Part shown: positions 1 to 7,995 of the stretch, in pieces | How positions within the stretch are numbered: the stretch's first letter is position 1 | How the letters are laid out: each line of letters starts with the position of its first letter | Assembly: GCF_003205615.1 (NCBI RefSeq) | Contig: NZ_PYBV01000022.1 | Coordinates: 51,722 to 115,721, forward strand | Direction: 5' to 3' | Length of the DNA stretch: 64,000 nt | DNA from: Micromonospora arborensis | GTDB taxonomy: Bacteria; Actinomycetota; Actinomycetes; Mycobacteriales; Micromonosporaceae | Translations under genes and position numbers: made by a program | Notes under the pieces: generated by a model | What the model was told of the DNA's origin: nothing | The model's database searches: none | What the model saw: only the letters and a program-made list of their open reading frames with translations

Positions 1-1071
1 GTCAACACTCCGCACATCACCAAGGCGCAGCTGTTCCAGACCTCCGGTCACCTGCCGTACTACGCGGACACCATGTTCCCGCCCATGCAGTTGGAGGGCG
101 CGGACTACTACCTCAAGGCGATGAACTGCCCGATGCACAACCTGATCTTCAGGGCGCGCGGGCGGTCGTACCGGGAGCTGCCGCTGCGGATGTTCGAGTT
201 CGGCACCGTCTACCGGTACGAGAAGTCCGGCGTCGTGCACGGCCTGACCCGGGTCCGTGGCCTGACCCAGGACGACTCGCACATCTACTGCACCCGCGAG
301 CAGATGGCCGGTGAGCTGTCCACGCTGCTCAGCTTCGTGCTGGACCTGCTGCGCGACTACGGCCTGGACGACTTCTACCTGGAGCTGTCGACCCGGGACG
401 ACTCGCCCAAGTTCATCGGCGACGACGCGGACTGGGCCGAGGCGACCGAGGCGCTGCGGACCGCCGCCGGGACCTCCGGCCTGGAACTCGTGCCCGACCC
501 GGGTGGCGCGGCGTTCTACGGGCCGAAGATCTCCGTGCAGGCGCGGGACGCGATCGGCCGGACCTGGCAGATGTCCACCATTCAGATCGACTTCAACCAG
601 CCGGAGCGGTTCGGGCTGGAGTACCAGGCCGCCGACGGCAGCCGGCAGCGGCCGGTGATGATCCACCGGGCGCTGTTCGGGTCGATCGAGCGGTTCTTCG
701 GGTTGCTCACCGAGCACTACGCGGGCGCGTTCCCGGCCTGGCTGGCGCCGGTGCAGGTGGTGGGCATCCCGATCCGCGAGGACCACACCGACTACCTGCA
801 CGGCTTCGTCGCGGCGCTGCGTGCCGAGGGCATCCGGGCGCAGGTTGACGCGGGTGACGACCGGATGCAGAAGAAGATCCGCACGGCCCAGCAGCAGAAG
901 ATCCCGTTCATGGTGATCGCCGGTGACGACGACGTGGCCGCCGGCACGGTGTCCTTCCGCTACCGCGACGGCTCGCAGCGCAACGGGGTGCCGATCGCCG
1001 AGGCGGTGACCCACGTCCTGGACGTGGTCAGCTCGCGGACCAACATCGGCCCGTCGGCCGCCGCGGAGTAG
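1..1071 (+). CDS. thrS: Threonyl-tRNA synthetase, C-terminal part (5' end outside window)
   Basis: Charges tRNA-Thr with threonine in the cytoplasm. The frame is open from base 1, so the N-terminal editing domain and the start lie upstream; 356 residues are visible, about half of a usual ThrRS. The class II catalytic core is seen in the MNCPMH and RMFEFGTVYRYEKSG stretches (motif 2 region) and RALFGSIERFFG (motif 3). The anticodon-binding domain follows (VVGIPIREDH to the end). In mycobacteria thrS heads the same HIT-pgsA-patA-pimA block that follows here. Family assignment is secure. Confidence 0.97.
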   Translation, partial: VNTPHITKAQLFQTSGHLPYYADTMFPPMQLEGADYYLKAMNCPMHNLIFRARGRSYRELPLRMFEFGTVYRYEKSGVVHGLTRVRGLTQDDSHIYCTREQMAGELSTLLSFVLDLLRDYGLDDFYLELSTRDDSPKFIGDDADWAEATEALRTAAGTSGLELVPDPGGAAFYGPKISVQARDAIGRTWQMSTIQIDFNQPERFGLEYQAADGSRQRPVMIHRALFGSIERFFGLLTEHYAGAFPAWLAPVQVVGIPIREDHTDYLHGFVAALRAEGIRAQVDAGDDRMQKKIRTAQQQKIPFMVIAGDDDVAAGTVSFRYRDGSQRNGVPIAEAVTHVLDVVSSRTNIGPSAAAE

Positions 1072-1132
1072 CCGGAACGTGCAGCGACGAGTTTCCCGAC
1101 GGCGGGTGTCGCGGCCCGGCTGGGTGGCTCCG

Positions 1133-1144
1133 TAGGATCGGCTC
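1133..1144 (+). promoter_or_regulatory. -10 box for a leaderless HIT gene
   Basis: TAGGAT at 1133-1138 is followed by 6 bases and then the GTG at 1145. That spacing puts transcription start at the start codon, as in actinobacterial leaderless genes. There is no Shine-Dalgarno sequence before the GTG and no convincing -35 box. Confidence 0.45.
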
Positions 1145-1693
1145 GTGACAGGGGCGGAACGGCACACGGACATCGACGGCATGGCGGACGGCCTGGAGCG
1201 GCTCTGGACGCCGCACCGGATGACCTACATATCCGGCGAGGACCGCCCGGCCGAGGGTTACGAGAAGCCCACCGGATGTCCGTTCTGCCGGGCACCGAAG
1301 CTGCCGCCGGAGGAGAGCCTCGTGGTGGCCCGTGGCGAGCACGTCTTCGTGGTGCTCAACCTCTACCCGTACAACCCGGGGCACCTGCTGGTCTGCCCCT
1401 ACCGGCACGTCGCCGACTACACCGACCTGGACGTGCCGGAGACCACCGAGTTGGCGTCGTACACCCAGACCGCCATGCGGGTGATCCGCAAGGTGAGCAA
1501 CGCGCACGGCTTCAACCTGGGCATGAACCAGGGCGGGGTGGCCGGGGCCGGCATCGCCGCCCACCTGCACCAGCATGTGGTGCCGCGCTGGGGCGGCGAC
1601 GCGAACTTCATGCCGGTGATCGGCCGCACGAAGGTGCTGCCGCAACTACTCGGCGACACCCGCGACCTGCTCAGCCGCGCCTGGCCGTCCTGA
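1145..1693 (+). CDS. HIT-family nucleotide hydrolase/phosphorylase
   Basis: Member of the histidine-triad family. Homologues at this position in actinobacteria are described as diadenosine-tetraphosphate (AP4A) phosphorylases. The 182-residue protein has the H-x-H-x-H triad at H140, H142 and H144 (AAHLHQHVVPRW), the upstream NPGHLLV strand, and a CPFC pair at 45-48 that probably binds zinc. It follows thrS by 73 bases and ends facing the HAD gene. The GTG start is favoured because TAGGAT lies 6 bases upstream, which suggests a leaderless transcript. The exact substrate is inferred from family and position only. Confidence 0.9.
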   Translation: MTGAERHTDIDGMADGLERLWTPHRMTYISGEDRPAEGYEKPTGCPFCRAPKLPPEESLVVARGEHVFVVLNLYPYNPGHLLVCPYRHVADYTDLDVPETTELASYTQTAMRVIRKVSNAHGFNLGMNQGGVAGAGIAAHLHQHVVPRWGGDANFMPVIGRTKVLPQLLGDTRDLLSRAWPS

Positions 1694-1740
1694 CCGCCGT
1701 CCGCGTTGCGCGCCGTCCGGGTCGCGCGGTTGCCGGTTCG

Positions 1741-1759
1741 CGGCGCGGCGTCCGCGCCG
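1741..1759. terminator. Hairpin between convergent genes
   Basis: Perfect inverted repeat of 8-bp arms (CGGCGCGG / CCGCGCCG) with a 3-base loop, between the convergent HIT and HAD genes. It has no T-tract, as is common in high-GC actinobacteria. It could end either gene. Confidence 0.4.
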
Positions 1760-1765
1760 GTCGGG

Positions 1766-2260
1766 TCAGTCGGCGCGCAGCAGCGGGGTCAGCTCCGGCC
1801 AGCTCTCCACCCGGTGTACGCGAGGCAGCAGCGCGGCGTGTGCGGCCAGCTGCGCCGGGCGGGGCCGGAACAGGAAGCGGTGCGGCACCGAGTCGAGGTA
1901 GCCGAGCACCTCCAGCTTGTCGTCCACGAAGTGGGTCAGCCCGAGTCGTCGGGCGATCGGCGCCTTGTCCGGTCGGGTGCGGCAGAAGTGCACCCGCTGC
2001 TCGGGGATGCCGGTGCGCGCCGGAAAGTCGTGGTGGGTCAACCACTCCCGGGTGCGCAGCTCGGTGGACTGCCCGCACTTGGACACCAGGTGCACCTCGT
2101 CGAACGCCGGGCCCACCGCCGCCAGCGCCTCGAAAGCCCCGTCGACGACGGGGGTGCGCAGGTAGTTCGCGCCGAAGAACGACGTGTCGGCGTCCTCGTC
2201 GGCCGGCTCGATGATCACGCCCCCGATATCCACACCCAGCCTCCGCATGCCGGCGATCAT
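1766..2260 (-). CDS. HAD-like hydrolase
   Basis: A 164-residue protein with a haloacid-dehalogenase-like layout. Motif I is near the N-terminus (LGVDIGGVII, one Asp followed by Gly where DxD is usual), a Ser-containing strand follows (VHLVSKCG), then a Lys (RPDKAP) and the acidic motif IV (HFVDDKLEVL). No cap domain fits in this length. Substrate unknown; a nucleotidase or phosphatase role is an inference. The ATG at 2260 and an in-frame ATG at 2248 are both possible because neither has a clear ribosome binding site. It is divergent from the aldo/keto reductase. Confidence 0.72.
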   Translation of the reverse strand: MIAGMRRLGVDIGGVIIEPADEDADTSFFGANYLRTPVVDGAFEALAAVGPAFDEVHLVSKCGQSTELRTREWLTHHDFPARTGIPEQRVHFCRTRPDKAPIARRLGLTHFVDDKLEVLGYLDSVPHRFLFRPRPAQLAAHAALLPRVHRVESWPELTPLLRAD

Positions 2261-2343
2261 GCCGCATCGGCAGGTCGACGCACACCCGGGTTTCCGCCCC
2301 GGATCGGCTACGCCCCGACCCGGCGAAGTGGCACGATCTGCCG

Positions 2344-3402
2344 ATGGCAGTCACGACACGGACGTTGGGGCGCAGCGGCATCGAGGTCAGCGCCCTCGGC
2401 ATGGGGTGCTGGGCGATCGGCGGGCCCTGGGCGGAGGGCTCCCAACCGCTGGGCTGGGGCGCGGTCGACGACGACGAGTCCGTGCGGGCGGTGCGGCGGG
2501 CCCTCGACCTGGGCATCACCCTCTTCGACACCGCCGACACGTACGGCGCCGGGCACGGTGAGCGGGTGCTCGGCCGGGCGCTCGCCGGTCGCCGGGACGA
2601 CACCGTGATCGCCACCAAGTGGGGTTACACCTTCGACGAGTCGAGCCGGCAGGCAACCGGGGAGGACGCGTCGCCCGCGTACCTGCGGCGGGCCGTGACC
2701 GCCTCGCTGCGCCGGCTCGGCACCGACCGGATCGACCTCTACCAGTTGCACCTCGCCGATCTGCCGGTGCCGCGTGCGCAGGCGTTGGTCGGCACCTGCG
2801 AGGACCTGGTCGCCGAGGGGCTGATCCGGGCGTACGGGTGGAGCACTGACCGACCCGACCGGGCCGCCACGTTCGGGCACGCCGCCGCCGGCGCCACCGC
2901 CGTGCAGCACACCCTGTCGGTGCTGCGGGACGCCCCCGAACTGCTCGCCGTCTGCGACAAGTACGACCTGGCGAGCGTCAACCGGGGGCCGCTGGGGATG
3001 GGCCTGCTCACCGGCAAGTACTCGGCCGGGTCGATCCTGCCCCGCGACGACGTGCGCGGGCTGGCCCCGGGCTGGTTGGAGTGGTTCCGTGGCGGCCGGC
3101 CGGCACCGGAGTGGCTGCGCCGGGTCGCCGCGGTCCGCACCGCGCTCACCGCCGACGGGCGCAGCCTCGCCCAGGGTGCGCTGGGCTGGATCTGGGCCCG
3201 CAGCGGTCGCACCATCCCGATTCCGGGCTGCCGTACGGTCGCGCAGGTCGAGGAGAACGCCGCGGCACTGCACCGGGGGCCACTGCCAGCGGATCAGTTC
3301 ACCGAGGTGGAGCGCCAGTTGGCCGCACTCCGTACGGCCGCCCTCCGCGACGCCGACCGCCCCCACTGGCCCCCTCCCACGCACCCCTCCATCCACCCCT
3401 GA
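2344..3402 (+). CDS. Aldo/keto reductase
   Basis: NAD(P)H-dependent oxidoreductase of the AKR superfamily, 352 residues. The catalytic tetrad is visible: Asp and Tyr in FDTADTYGAG (about D62 and Y67), Lys in ATKWGY (about K92) and His in DLYQLHLAD (about H136). The C-terminal cofactor end (IPIPGCRTVAQVEENA) is typical of YajO/Tas-like members. It is monocistronic: a divergent HAD gene lies upstream and a 505-base repeat-rich gap downstream. Substrate cannot be told from sequence. Confidence 0.9.
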   Translation: MAVTTRTLGRSGIEVSALGMGCWAIGGPWAEGSQPLGWGAVDDDESVRAVRRALDLGITLFDTADTYGAGHGERVLGRALAGRRDDTVIATKWGYTFDESSRQATGEDASPAYLRRAVTASLRRLGTDRIDLYQLHLADLPVPRAQALVGTCEDLVAEGLIRAYGWSTDRPDRAATFGHAAAGATAVQHTLSVLRDAPELLAVCDKYDLASVNRGPLGMGLLTGKYSAGSILPRDDVRGLAPGWLEWFRGGRPAPEWLRRVAAVRTALTADGRSLAQGALGWIWARSGRTIPIPGCRTVAQVEENAAALHRGPLPADQFTEVERQLAALRTAALRDADRPHWPPPTHPSIHP

Positions 3403-3412
3403 ATGGGGCATC

Positions 3413-3460
3413 GGCACCCGTCCGGGTCCGTGCTGCCATTCCGTTCCCGACTCGGGTGCC
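3413..3460 (+). terminator. Possible terminator after aldo/keto reductase
   Basis: GGCACCCG and CGGGTGCC form 8-bp arms around a 32-base loop just after the stop. The large loop makes this weak. The stronger palindrome in this gap is at 3782-3813. Confidence 0.25.
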
Positions 3461-3507
3461 CACCCCACCTGTGCGTGCGGCCTCCTGTAGAGCTGCCCCG
3501 TATCTGG

Positions 3508-3763
3508 GGCGGCGGCCTGGTTGGGTCGTGGTGGGGTGTGAGGCTGCGGTGCGCCTGGGGCGGTGGCTTGGGGCGGCGGCCTGGTCGGGTCGTGGTGGGG
3601 TGCGAAGCTGCGGTGCGCCTGGGGCGGTGGCTTGGGGCGGCGGCCTGGTTGGGTCGTGGTGGGGTGTGAGGCTGCGGTGCGCCTGGGGCGGTGGCTTGGG
3701 GCGGCGGCCTGGTCGGGTCGTGGTGGGGTGCGAGGCTGCGGTGCGCCTGGGGCGGTGGCTCGG
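3508..3763. repeat. Four tandem copies of a 64-bp unit
   Basis: Units start at 3508, 3572, 3636 and 3700, each opening with GGCGGCGGCC and each exactly 64 bases. Copies 1 and 3 carry GGTTGGG and GGTGTGAGG; copies 2 and 4 carry GGTCGGG and GGTGCGA. The array is therefore two copies of a 128-bp dimer, as expected if it grew by dimer duplication. Because 64 is not a multiple of three, every reading frame shifts at each copy, so the array is not coding. It fills most of the 3403-3907 gap between two convergent genes. Confidence 0.9.
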
Positions 3764-3781
3764 TCGGGTCTCGGCGCGCGG

Positions 3782-3813
3782 GTAGAGCTGCCCCAGATCT
3801 GGGGCAGCTCTAC
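3782..3813. repeat. Perfect 32-bp palindrome with a partial copy at 3487-3510
   Basis: Arms GTAGAGCTGCCCCAGA and TCTGGGGCAGCTCTAC match perfectly with no spacer. A second copy starts at 3487 (GTAGAGCTGCCCCGTATCTG) and loses its right arm exactly where the 64-bp array begins. The two copies bracket the array. It may act as a bidirectional terminator for the convergent genes, or be a REP/MITE-like element. Confidence 0.8.
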
Positions 3814-3907
3814 AGGCGCACGACATGGCACGCCCACCCCGCCCCACCGCCGCTGTCGAGCACGAGTGCCTCGCGGATCGCGGGAACCGGGCGCGGCGGG
3901 GCGAGGG

Positions 3908-6064
3908 TCAGGGAGTGTGTTCCTTGCGGATCTGGTCGGCCAGGTGGGCGGGCATGGGGTCGTGACGGACGAAGTGGCGGCGGAAGGTGCCCGTGCCGGC
4001 CGTCATCGAGCGCAGCTCCACGGCGTACCGAAGCAGTTCGGTGGCCGGCACCTCCGCGCGGACGAGGGTGCGGCCCTCGGCGTCCGGATCCGGTTCGGTG
4101 CCGAGCACTCGGCCGCGGCGGCCGGACAGGTCGCCCATCACGGTGCCCACCGAGCCGTCCGGCACCTGGATGGTGACCTCGTCGATCGGCTCCAGGAGCG
4201 CCGGCTGGCCACGGTCGGCGGCGTCGCGTAGGGCGAGCGCGCCCGCGGTTTGGAAGGCCGCGTCCGAGGAGTCGACGCTGTGCGCCTTGCCGTCGACCAG
4301 GGTCACCCGCAGGTCCACCACCGGGTGACCGGCGACGAGGCCGCGCTCGAGCTGGGCGCGAACGCCCTTCTCCACCGACGGGATGTAGTTGTGTGGCACC
4401 GCGCCGCCGACGACCCGGTCGACGAACTCGAAGCCGCCACCCGGGGGCAGGGGTTCGACCTCGATGTCGCAGACCGCGTACTGGCCGTGGCCCCCGGACT
4501 GCTTGACGTGCCGGCCGTGCCCCTTCGCGGGCACGGTCAGTGTCTCGCGCAGCGACACCTTGACCGGCTCGGTGTCCAGTTCGACGCCGCCGGCGCGCAG
4601 CCGGTCGAGCACCACGTCGGCGTGTGCCTCGCCCATGCACCAGAGCACCAGTTGGTGGGTTTCCGGGTTGCGTTCCAGGCGCAGGGTGGGGTCGCCGGCG
4701 ACGAGGCGGGCGAGGTTGCGGGCCAGGGCGTCCTCGTCGGCGCGGCTGTGGGCCACCACCGCCACCGGCAGCATCGGCTCGGGCATCTCCCAGGGGGCGA
4801 TCAGCAGCGGGTCGTCCTTGGCCGAGATGGTGTCGCCGGTCTCGGCGCTGCCCGACTTGGTGATCGCGCAGATGTCGCCGGCCACGCAGACCGGCACCTC
4901 GCGCAGGGTGGCGCCCAGCGGGGTGTAGATGTGCCCGACCCGCTCGTCGGCGTCGTGGTCGGGGTGGCCGCGTTCGGTCAGGCCGTGCCCGGAGATGTGC
5001 ACGGTCTGGTCGGGGCGCAGCGTGCCGGAGAAGACCCGGACCAGCGAGACCCGACCGACGTGCCGGTCGACGGTGGTCTTGACGACCTCGGCGACGAGCG
5101 GCCCGGCCGGGTCGCAGGTCAACGGTGGGCGGGGGGAGCCGTCCACGCCGGCGACCGCCGGCAACTCGTGCTCCAGCGGCGACGGGAACGCGGCGGTCAG
5201 CACCTCCAGCAGCACGTCCAGCCCGACACCGGTCTGGGCGCAGACCGGCACCACCGGGTAGAAGTGCCCCCGGGCGACAGCCTTCTCCAGGTCGTCGATG
5301 AGCACCTCGTCGCTGATCTCCTCGCCGTCGAGGTAGCGGTCCATGAGGGTCTCGTCCTCGCTCTCGGCGATGATCCCCTCGATCAGCTCGTCGCGGGACT
5401 CGTCGATGGCCCGCTGGTGCTCCGGGTCCGGGTCGCGCACGTCGGCGGGCAGCCCGGCGGAGTAGTCGAAGACCCGGCGGGTGATCAGGCCGAGCAGGCC
5501 CTCGGTGGACACGCCGTCGTCGCCGAGCATCGGCAGGTAGAGGGGCATCACGTTGTCGCCGAAGAGGCGTTGGCAGAGCGCCACCGTCTCGTCGACGTCG
5601 GCGCGGGGCTGGTCCAGTCGCGCCACCGCGACCGCGCGGGGCAGGTCGACCGCGGCGCACTCCTCCCACAGCGCGACGGTGGCCGCGTCCATGCCACCCG
5701 CCGCGGAGACGACGAAGAGGGCCGCGTCGGCGGCCCGCAGCCCGGCGCGCAGCTCGCCGACGAAGTCGGCGTACCCGGGGGTGTCCAGCAGGTTGACCTT
5801 GATGCCGTTGTGCAGCAGTGGTGCGCAGGACAGGCTGACCGAACGCTGTTGGCGTACGGCGGCGGGGTCGTGGTCACCGACCGTGGTGCCGTCGACCACG
5901 GTGCCGGCCCGGCCGATCGTGCCGGTCGCCGCGAGCAGCGCCTCGACCAGGGTCGTCTTGCCTGCTCCGGAGTGCCCGACGAGCACGACGTTGCGTACCC
6001 GCTCGGGCTCGGTCACCACCGGCGTGCCGCCGGTGGAACCCTTGTCCTGATTTTTCTGCGCCAT
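3908..6064 (-). CDS. fusA2: Elongation factor G-like GTPase (EF-G2 type)
   Basis: Paralogue of translation factor EF-G, 718 residues, close to EF-G length. It has the P-loop GHSGAGKT (30-37), DTPG (94-97), the tetracycline-resistance/EF-G domain II and the domain IV-V C-terminus (SGRRGRVLGTEP, then RSMTAGTGTFRRHF). Unlike EF-G, the switch I RGITI is replaced by QRSVSL and the guanine-specificity NKxD by ARLD (148-151). This matches the actinobacterial EF-G-like family rather than the housekeeping factor. The ATG at 6064 was chosen because GGGAGGTG lies about 8 bases upstream, although the frame stays open further upstream. Its cellular role is not known. Confidence 0.88.
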   Translation of the reverse strand: MAQKNQDKGSTGGTPVVTEPERVRNVVLVGHSGAGKTTLVEALLAATGTIGRAGTVVDGTTVGDHDPAAVRQQRSVSLSCAPLLHNGIKVNLLDTPGYADFVGELRAGLRAADAALFVVSAAGGMDAATVALWEECAAVDLPRAVAVARLDQPRADVDETVALCQRLFGDNVMPLYLPMLGDDGVSTEGLLGLITRRVFDYSAGLPADVRDPDPEHQRAIDESRDELIEGIIAESEDETLMDRYLDGEEISDEVLIDDLEKAVARGHFYPVVPVCAQTGVGLDVLLEVLTAAFPSPLEHELPAVAGVDGSPRPPLTCDPAGPLVAEVVKTTVDRHVGRVSLVRVFSGTLRPDQTVHISGHGLTERGHPDHDADERVGHIYTPLGATLREVPVCVAGDICAITKSGSAETGDTISAKDDPLLIAPWEMPEPMLPVAVVAHSRADEDALARNLARLVAGDPTLRLERNPETHQLVLWCMGEAHADVVLDRLRAGGVELDTEPVKVSLRETLTVPAKGHGRHVKQSGGHGQYAVCDIEVEPLPPGGGFEFVDRVVGGAVPHNYIPSVEKGVRAQLERGLVAGHPVVDLRVTLVDGKAHSVDSSDAAFQTAGALALRDAADRGQPALLEPIDEVTIQVPDGSVGTVMGDLSGRRGRVLGTEPDPDAEGRTLVRAEVPATELLRYAVELRSMTAGTGTFRRHFVRHDPMPAHLADQIRKEHTP

Positions 6065-6313
6065 GGGGCGCACCTCCCTCAGCCGGTGGTGGTGGCGACC
6101 GCCGCGCGACGGGGAAGCGGCCCGGGGCGAGTGCGCGGCGATATCCTCCGGTGGTCTGCTGCACAGCGGGAACCGGACGGGCGGACGGGTGAGCTGGCTC
6201 ACCCTCCGGCTCGATCTCACACCCGTTGCCGGGTAGGCACAAGCCTCCCCCGGGCGGGTCGGAGGGGCGGCCGTATCGCCGGAGCTGGGCGGACCGTTAT
6301 CGTGGGGACCGCC

Positions 6314-6943
6314 ATGGCGAAGATCTTCCAAGTGTCGGCCCGCGCGGGGATGACCCGCGTCGTCGAGCCGATTGCCCGTGCCCTCCTGCGCGCGGGCGTC
6401 ACCCCCAATGCCGTCACCGTCGCGGGCACCGTTGGTGTGCTCGTCGGCGCACTCGGCTTCGGTGCTCGCGGCCACCTGGTCGCGGGCGCGTTAATCGTGA
6501 CCGTTTTCGCGCTCACCGACCTGCTCGACGGGACGATGGCCCGAATGAGCGGCGGCTCCACCAAATTCGGCGCGTTCCTCGACTCAAGCATGGACCGGGT
6601 CGCCGACAGTGCCGTCTTCGGCGCGGTCGCCTACTGGCTGGCCACGGAGAACAACTACTCCGGGGTGGCCGCCGCGCTGGTCTGCCTGGCCGCCGGCAGT
6701 CTGGTCTCCTACGTCAAGGCCCGCGCCGAGGGGCTCGGCATGACCTGCAACGTGGGCATCGCCGAGCGCACCGAGCGGCTGCTGATCGTCGGAGTCGGCG
6801 GGATCCTCACCGGCGTCGGTCTCGACCCGGCGTTGGAGATCGCGCTCTGGCTGCTCGCCGCGGTATCGATCTTCACGGTGGGGCAGCGGATGACGCACGT
6901 CTACCGCCAGGCCCAGCAGCTCCAGCCGAACGGCCAGGCGTGA
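6314..6943 (+). CDS. pgsA: CDP-alcohol phosphatidyltransferase, probably phosphatidylinositol-phosphate synthase
   Basis: Membrane enzyme expected to join CDP-diacylglycerol and inositol-1-phosphate, the first lipid step of PIM synthesis. The 209-residue protein carries the full signature D69-x2-D72-G-x2-A-R-x8-G-x3-D90-x3-D94 and several hydrophobic segments. It starts the run pgsA-patA-pimA, the same order as in mycobacteria, which supports inositol phosphate rather than glycerol phosphate as acceptor. ATG at 6314 is preferred; an in-frame GTG at 6302 is possible. TATCGT at 6298-6303 could be the -10 box of a very short leader. Confidence 0.9.
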   Translation: MAKIFQVSARAGMTRVVEPIARALLRAGVTPNAVTVAGTVGVLVGALGFGARGHLVAGALIVTVFALTDLLDGTMARMSGGSTKFGAFLDSSMDRVADSAVFGAVAYWLATENNYSGVAAALVCLAAGSLVSYVKARAEGLGMTCNVGIAERTERLLIVGVGGILTGVGLDPALEIALWLLAAVSIFTVGQRMTHVYRQAQQLQPNGQA

Positions 6944-6989
6944 GCGGCGCGTCGGCGACCCGGCGCCGGACGACCGGCGGCCGGGCCGC

Positions 6990-7922
6990 GTGAACCTCAC
7001 CGAGCTGGGCTACATCGCCGGCTGGCGGGTGGTCCGTGCGCTACCCCGGCCGCTGGTGGCGGCGGCGTTCCAGGCGGGCGCGGACCGCGCCCACCGTCGC
7101 GGGGGCGGGGGTACGGCCCGACTACGCGCCAACCTGCGCCGGGTGGTCGGCCCGGACCTGCCCGAGGCCGAGCTGGACGATCTCGTCAAGCGCGGGCTCC
7201 GCTCGTACGCCCGGTACTGGATGGAAGCGTTCCGGCTGCCCGCGTTGAGCCGTGCGCAGATCCAGTCCGGCTTCCGACTCGACGGCGCGGAGTTGCTGGC
7301 CGCCGACGTGGCCGCCGGCCGGGGCGCCGTGGTGGCGCTACCGCATGCCGGAAACTGGGACGCCGCGGGCGCCTGGGTGGCGGCCACCATCGGGCCGATC
7401 ACCACGGTGATGGAACGGCTCAAGCCGGAGGGCGTGTACAAGCGTTTCATGGCCTTCCGGGCGGGCCTGGGGATGGAGATCCTGCCGACCCACGGCGGGC
7501 CGCGTCCAGCGTTCGACGTGCTGCTGGACCGCGTACGTGCCGGTGCGGTGGTGCCGTTGCTGGCCGACCGGGACCTCTCCGCCCGTGGGGTGGAGGTGGA
7601 CTTCTTCGGCGGAAAGACCCGGATGCCGGCCGGGCCGGCGCTGCTCGCGCTGCACACCGGCGCGCCGCTCTACGTGGCCTCGATGTGGTACGAACCGGAC
7701 GCGGCGTGCGCGTCGCTCGCCGGCCCGCTGCCGGTGCCGGGGCCCGAGGTGGGGCCCCTGGACCAGCGGGTCCGGTCGCTGACCCAGCTGATCGCCGACC
7801 GTCTGGCGGCGGGCATCGCCGAGCATCCGGAAGACTGGCACATGTTGCAGCGGATGTGGCTGGACCAGCGGGCGGCGGGAGACGGCACGGCGCTGCCCTC
7901 GTCGACCTCCGGTCAGGCCTGA
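6990..7922 (+). CDS. patA: Phosphatidylinositol mannoside acyltransferase
   Basis: Acyl-CoA-dependent acyltransferase of the HtrB/LpxL-like family, expected to acylate the mannose of PIM at the inner face of the membrane. The 310-residue protein contains the HX4D catalytic motif HAGNWD (H119, D124) and the conserved PLLADRDLS and GGKTRMPAGPA segments. It begins with GTG 46 bases after pgsA and is followed by pimA 73 bases later, matching mycobacterial Rv2612c-Rv2610c order. Function rests on family plus synteny. Confidence 0.9.
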   Translation: MNLTELGYIAGWRVVRALPRPLVAAAFQAGADRAHRRGGGGTARLRANLRRVVGPDLPEAELDDLVKRGLRSYARYWMEAFRLPALSRAQIQSGFRLDGAELLAADVAAGRGAVVALPHAGNWDAAGAWVAATIGPITTVMERLKPEGVYKRFMAFRAGLGMEILPTHGGPRPAFDVLLDRVRAGAVVPLLADRDLSARGVEVDFFGGKTRMPAGPALLALHTGAPLYVASMWYEPDAACASLAGPLPVPGPEVGPLDQRVRSLTQLIADRLAAGIAEHPEDWHMLQRMWLDQRAAGDGTALPSSTSGQA

Positions 7923-7995
7923 GGAGGTGGGCACGATAGGTGCGCGGAGTGCGCCGCAGCGGCGGCCCGCCGTCGGGGACGGGAGGCGCTGACGC

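Noticed and set aside
3508..3763. 64-bp array considered as a CRISPR array or a repeat protein
   Set aside because: There are no unique spacers and no cas genes, and 64 bases shifts the frame at every copy.
4250..6943. Very long plus-strand open frame antisense to the EF-G2 gene
   Set aside because: It has no recognisable domain, crosses the divergent promoter and runs in frame into pgsA. It reflects the lack of stops opposite GC-rich codons.
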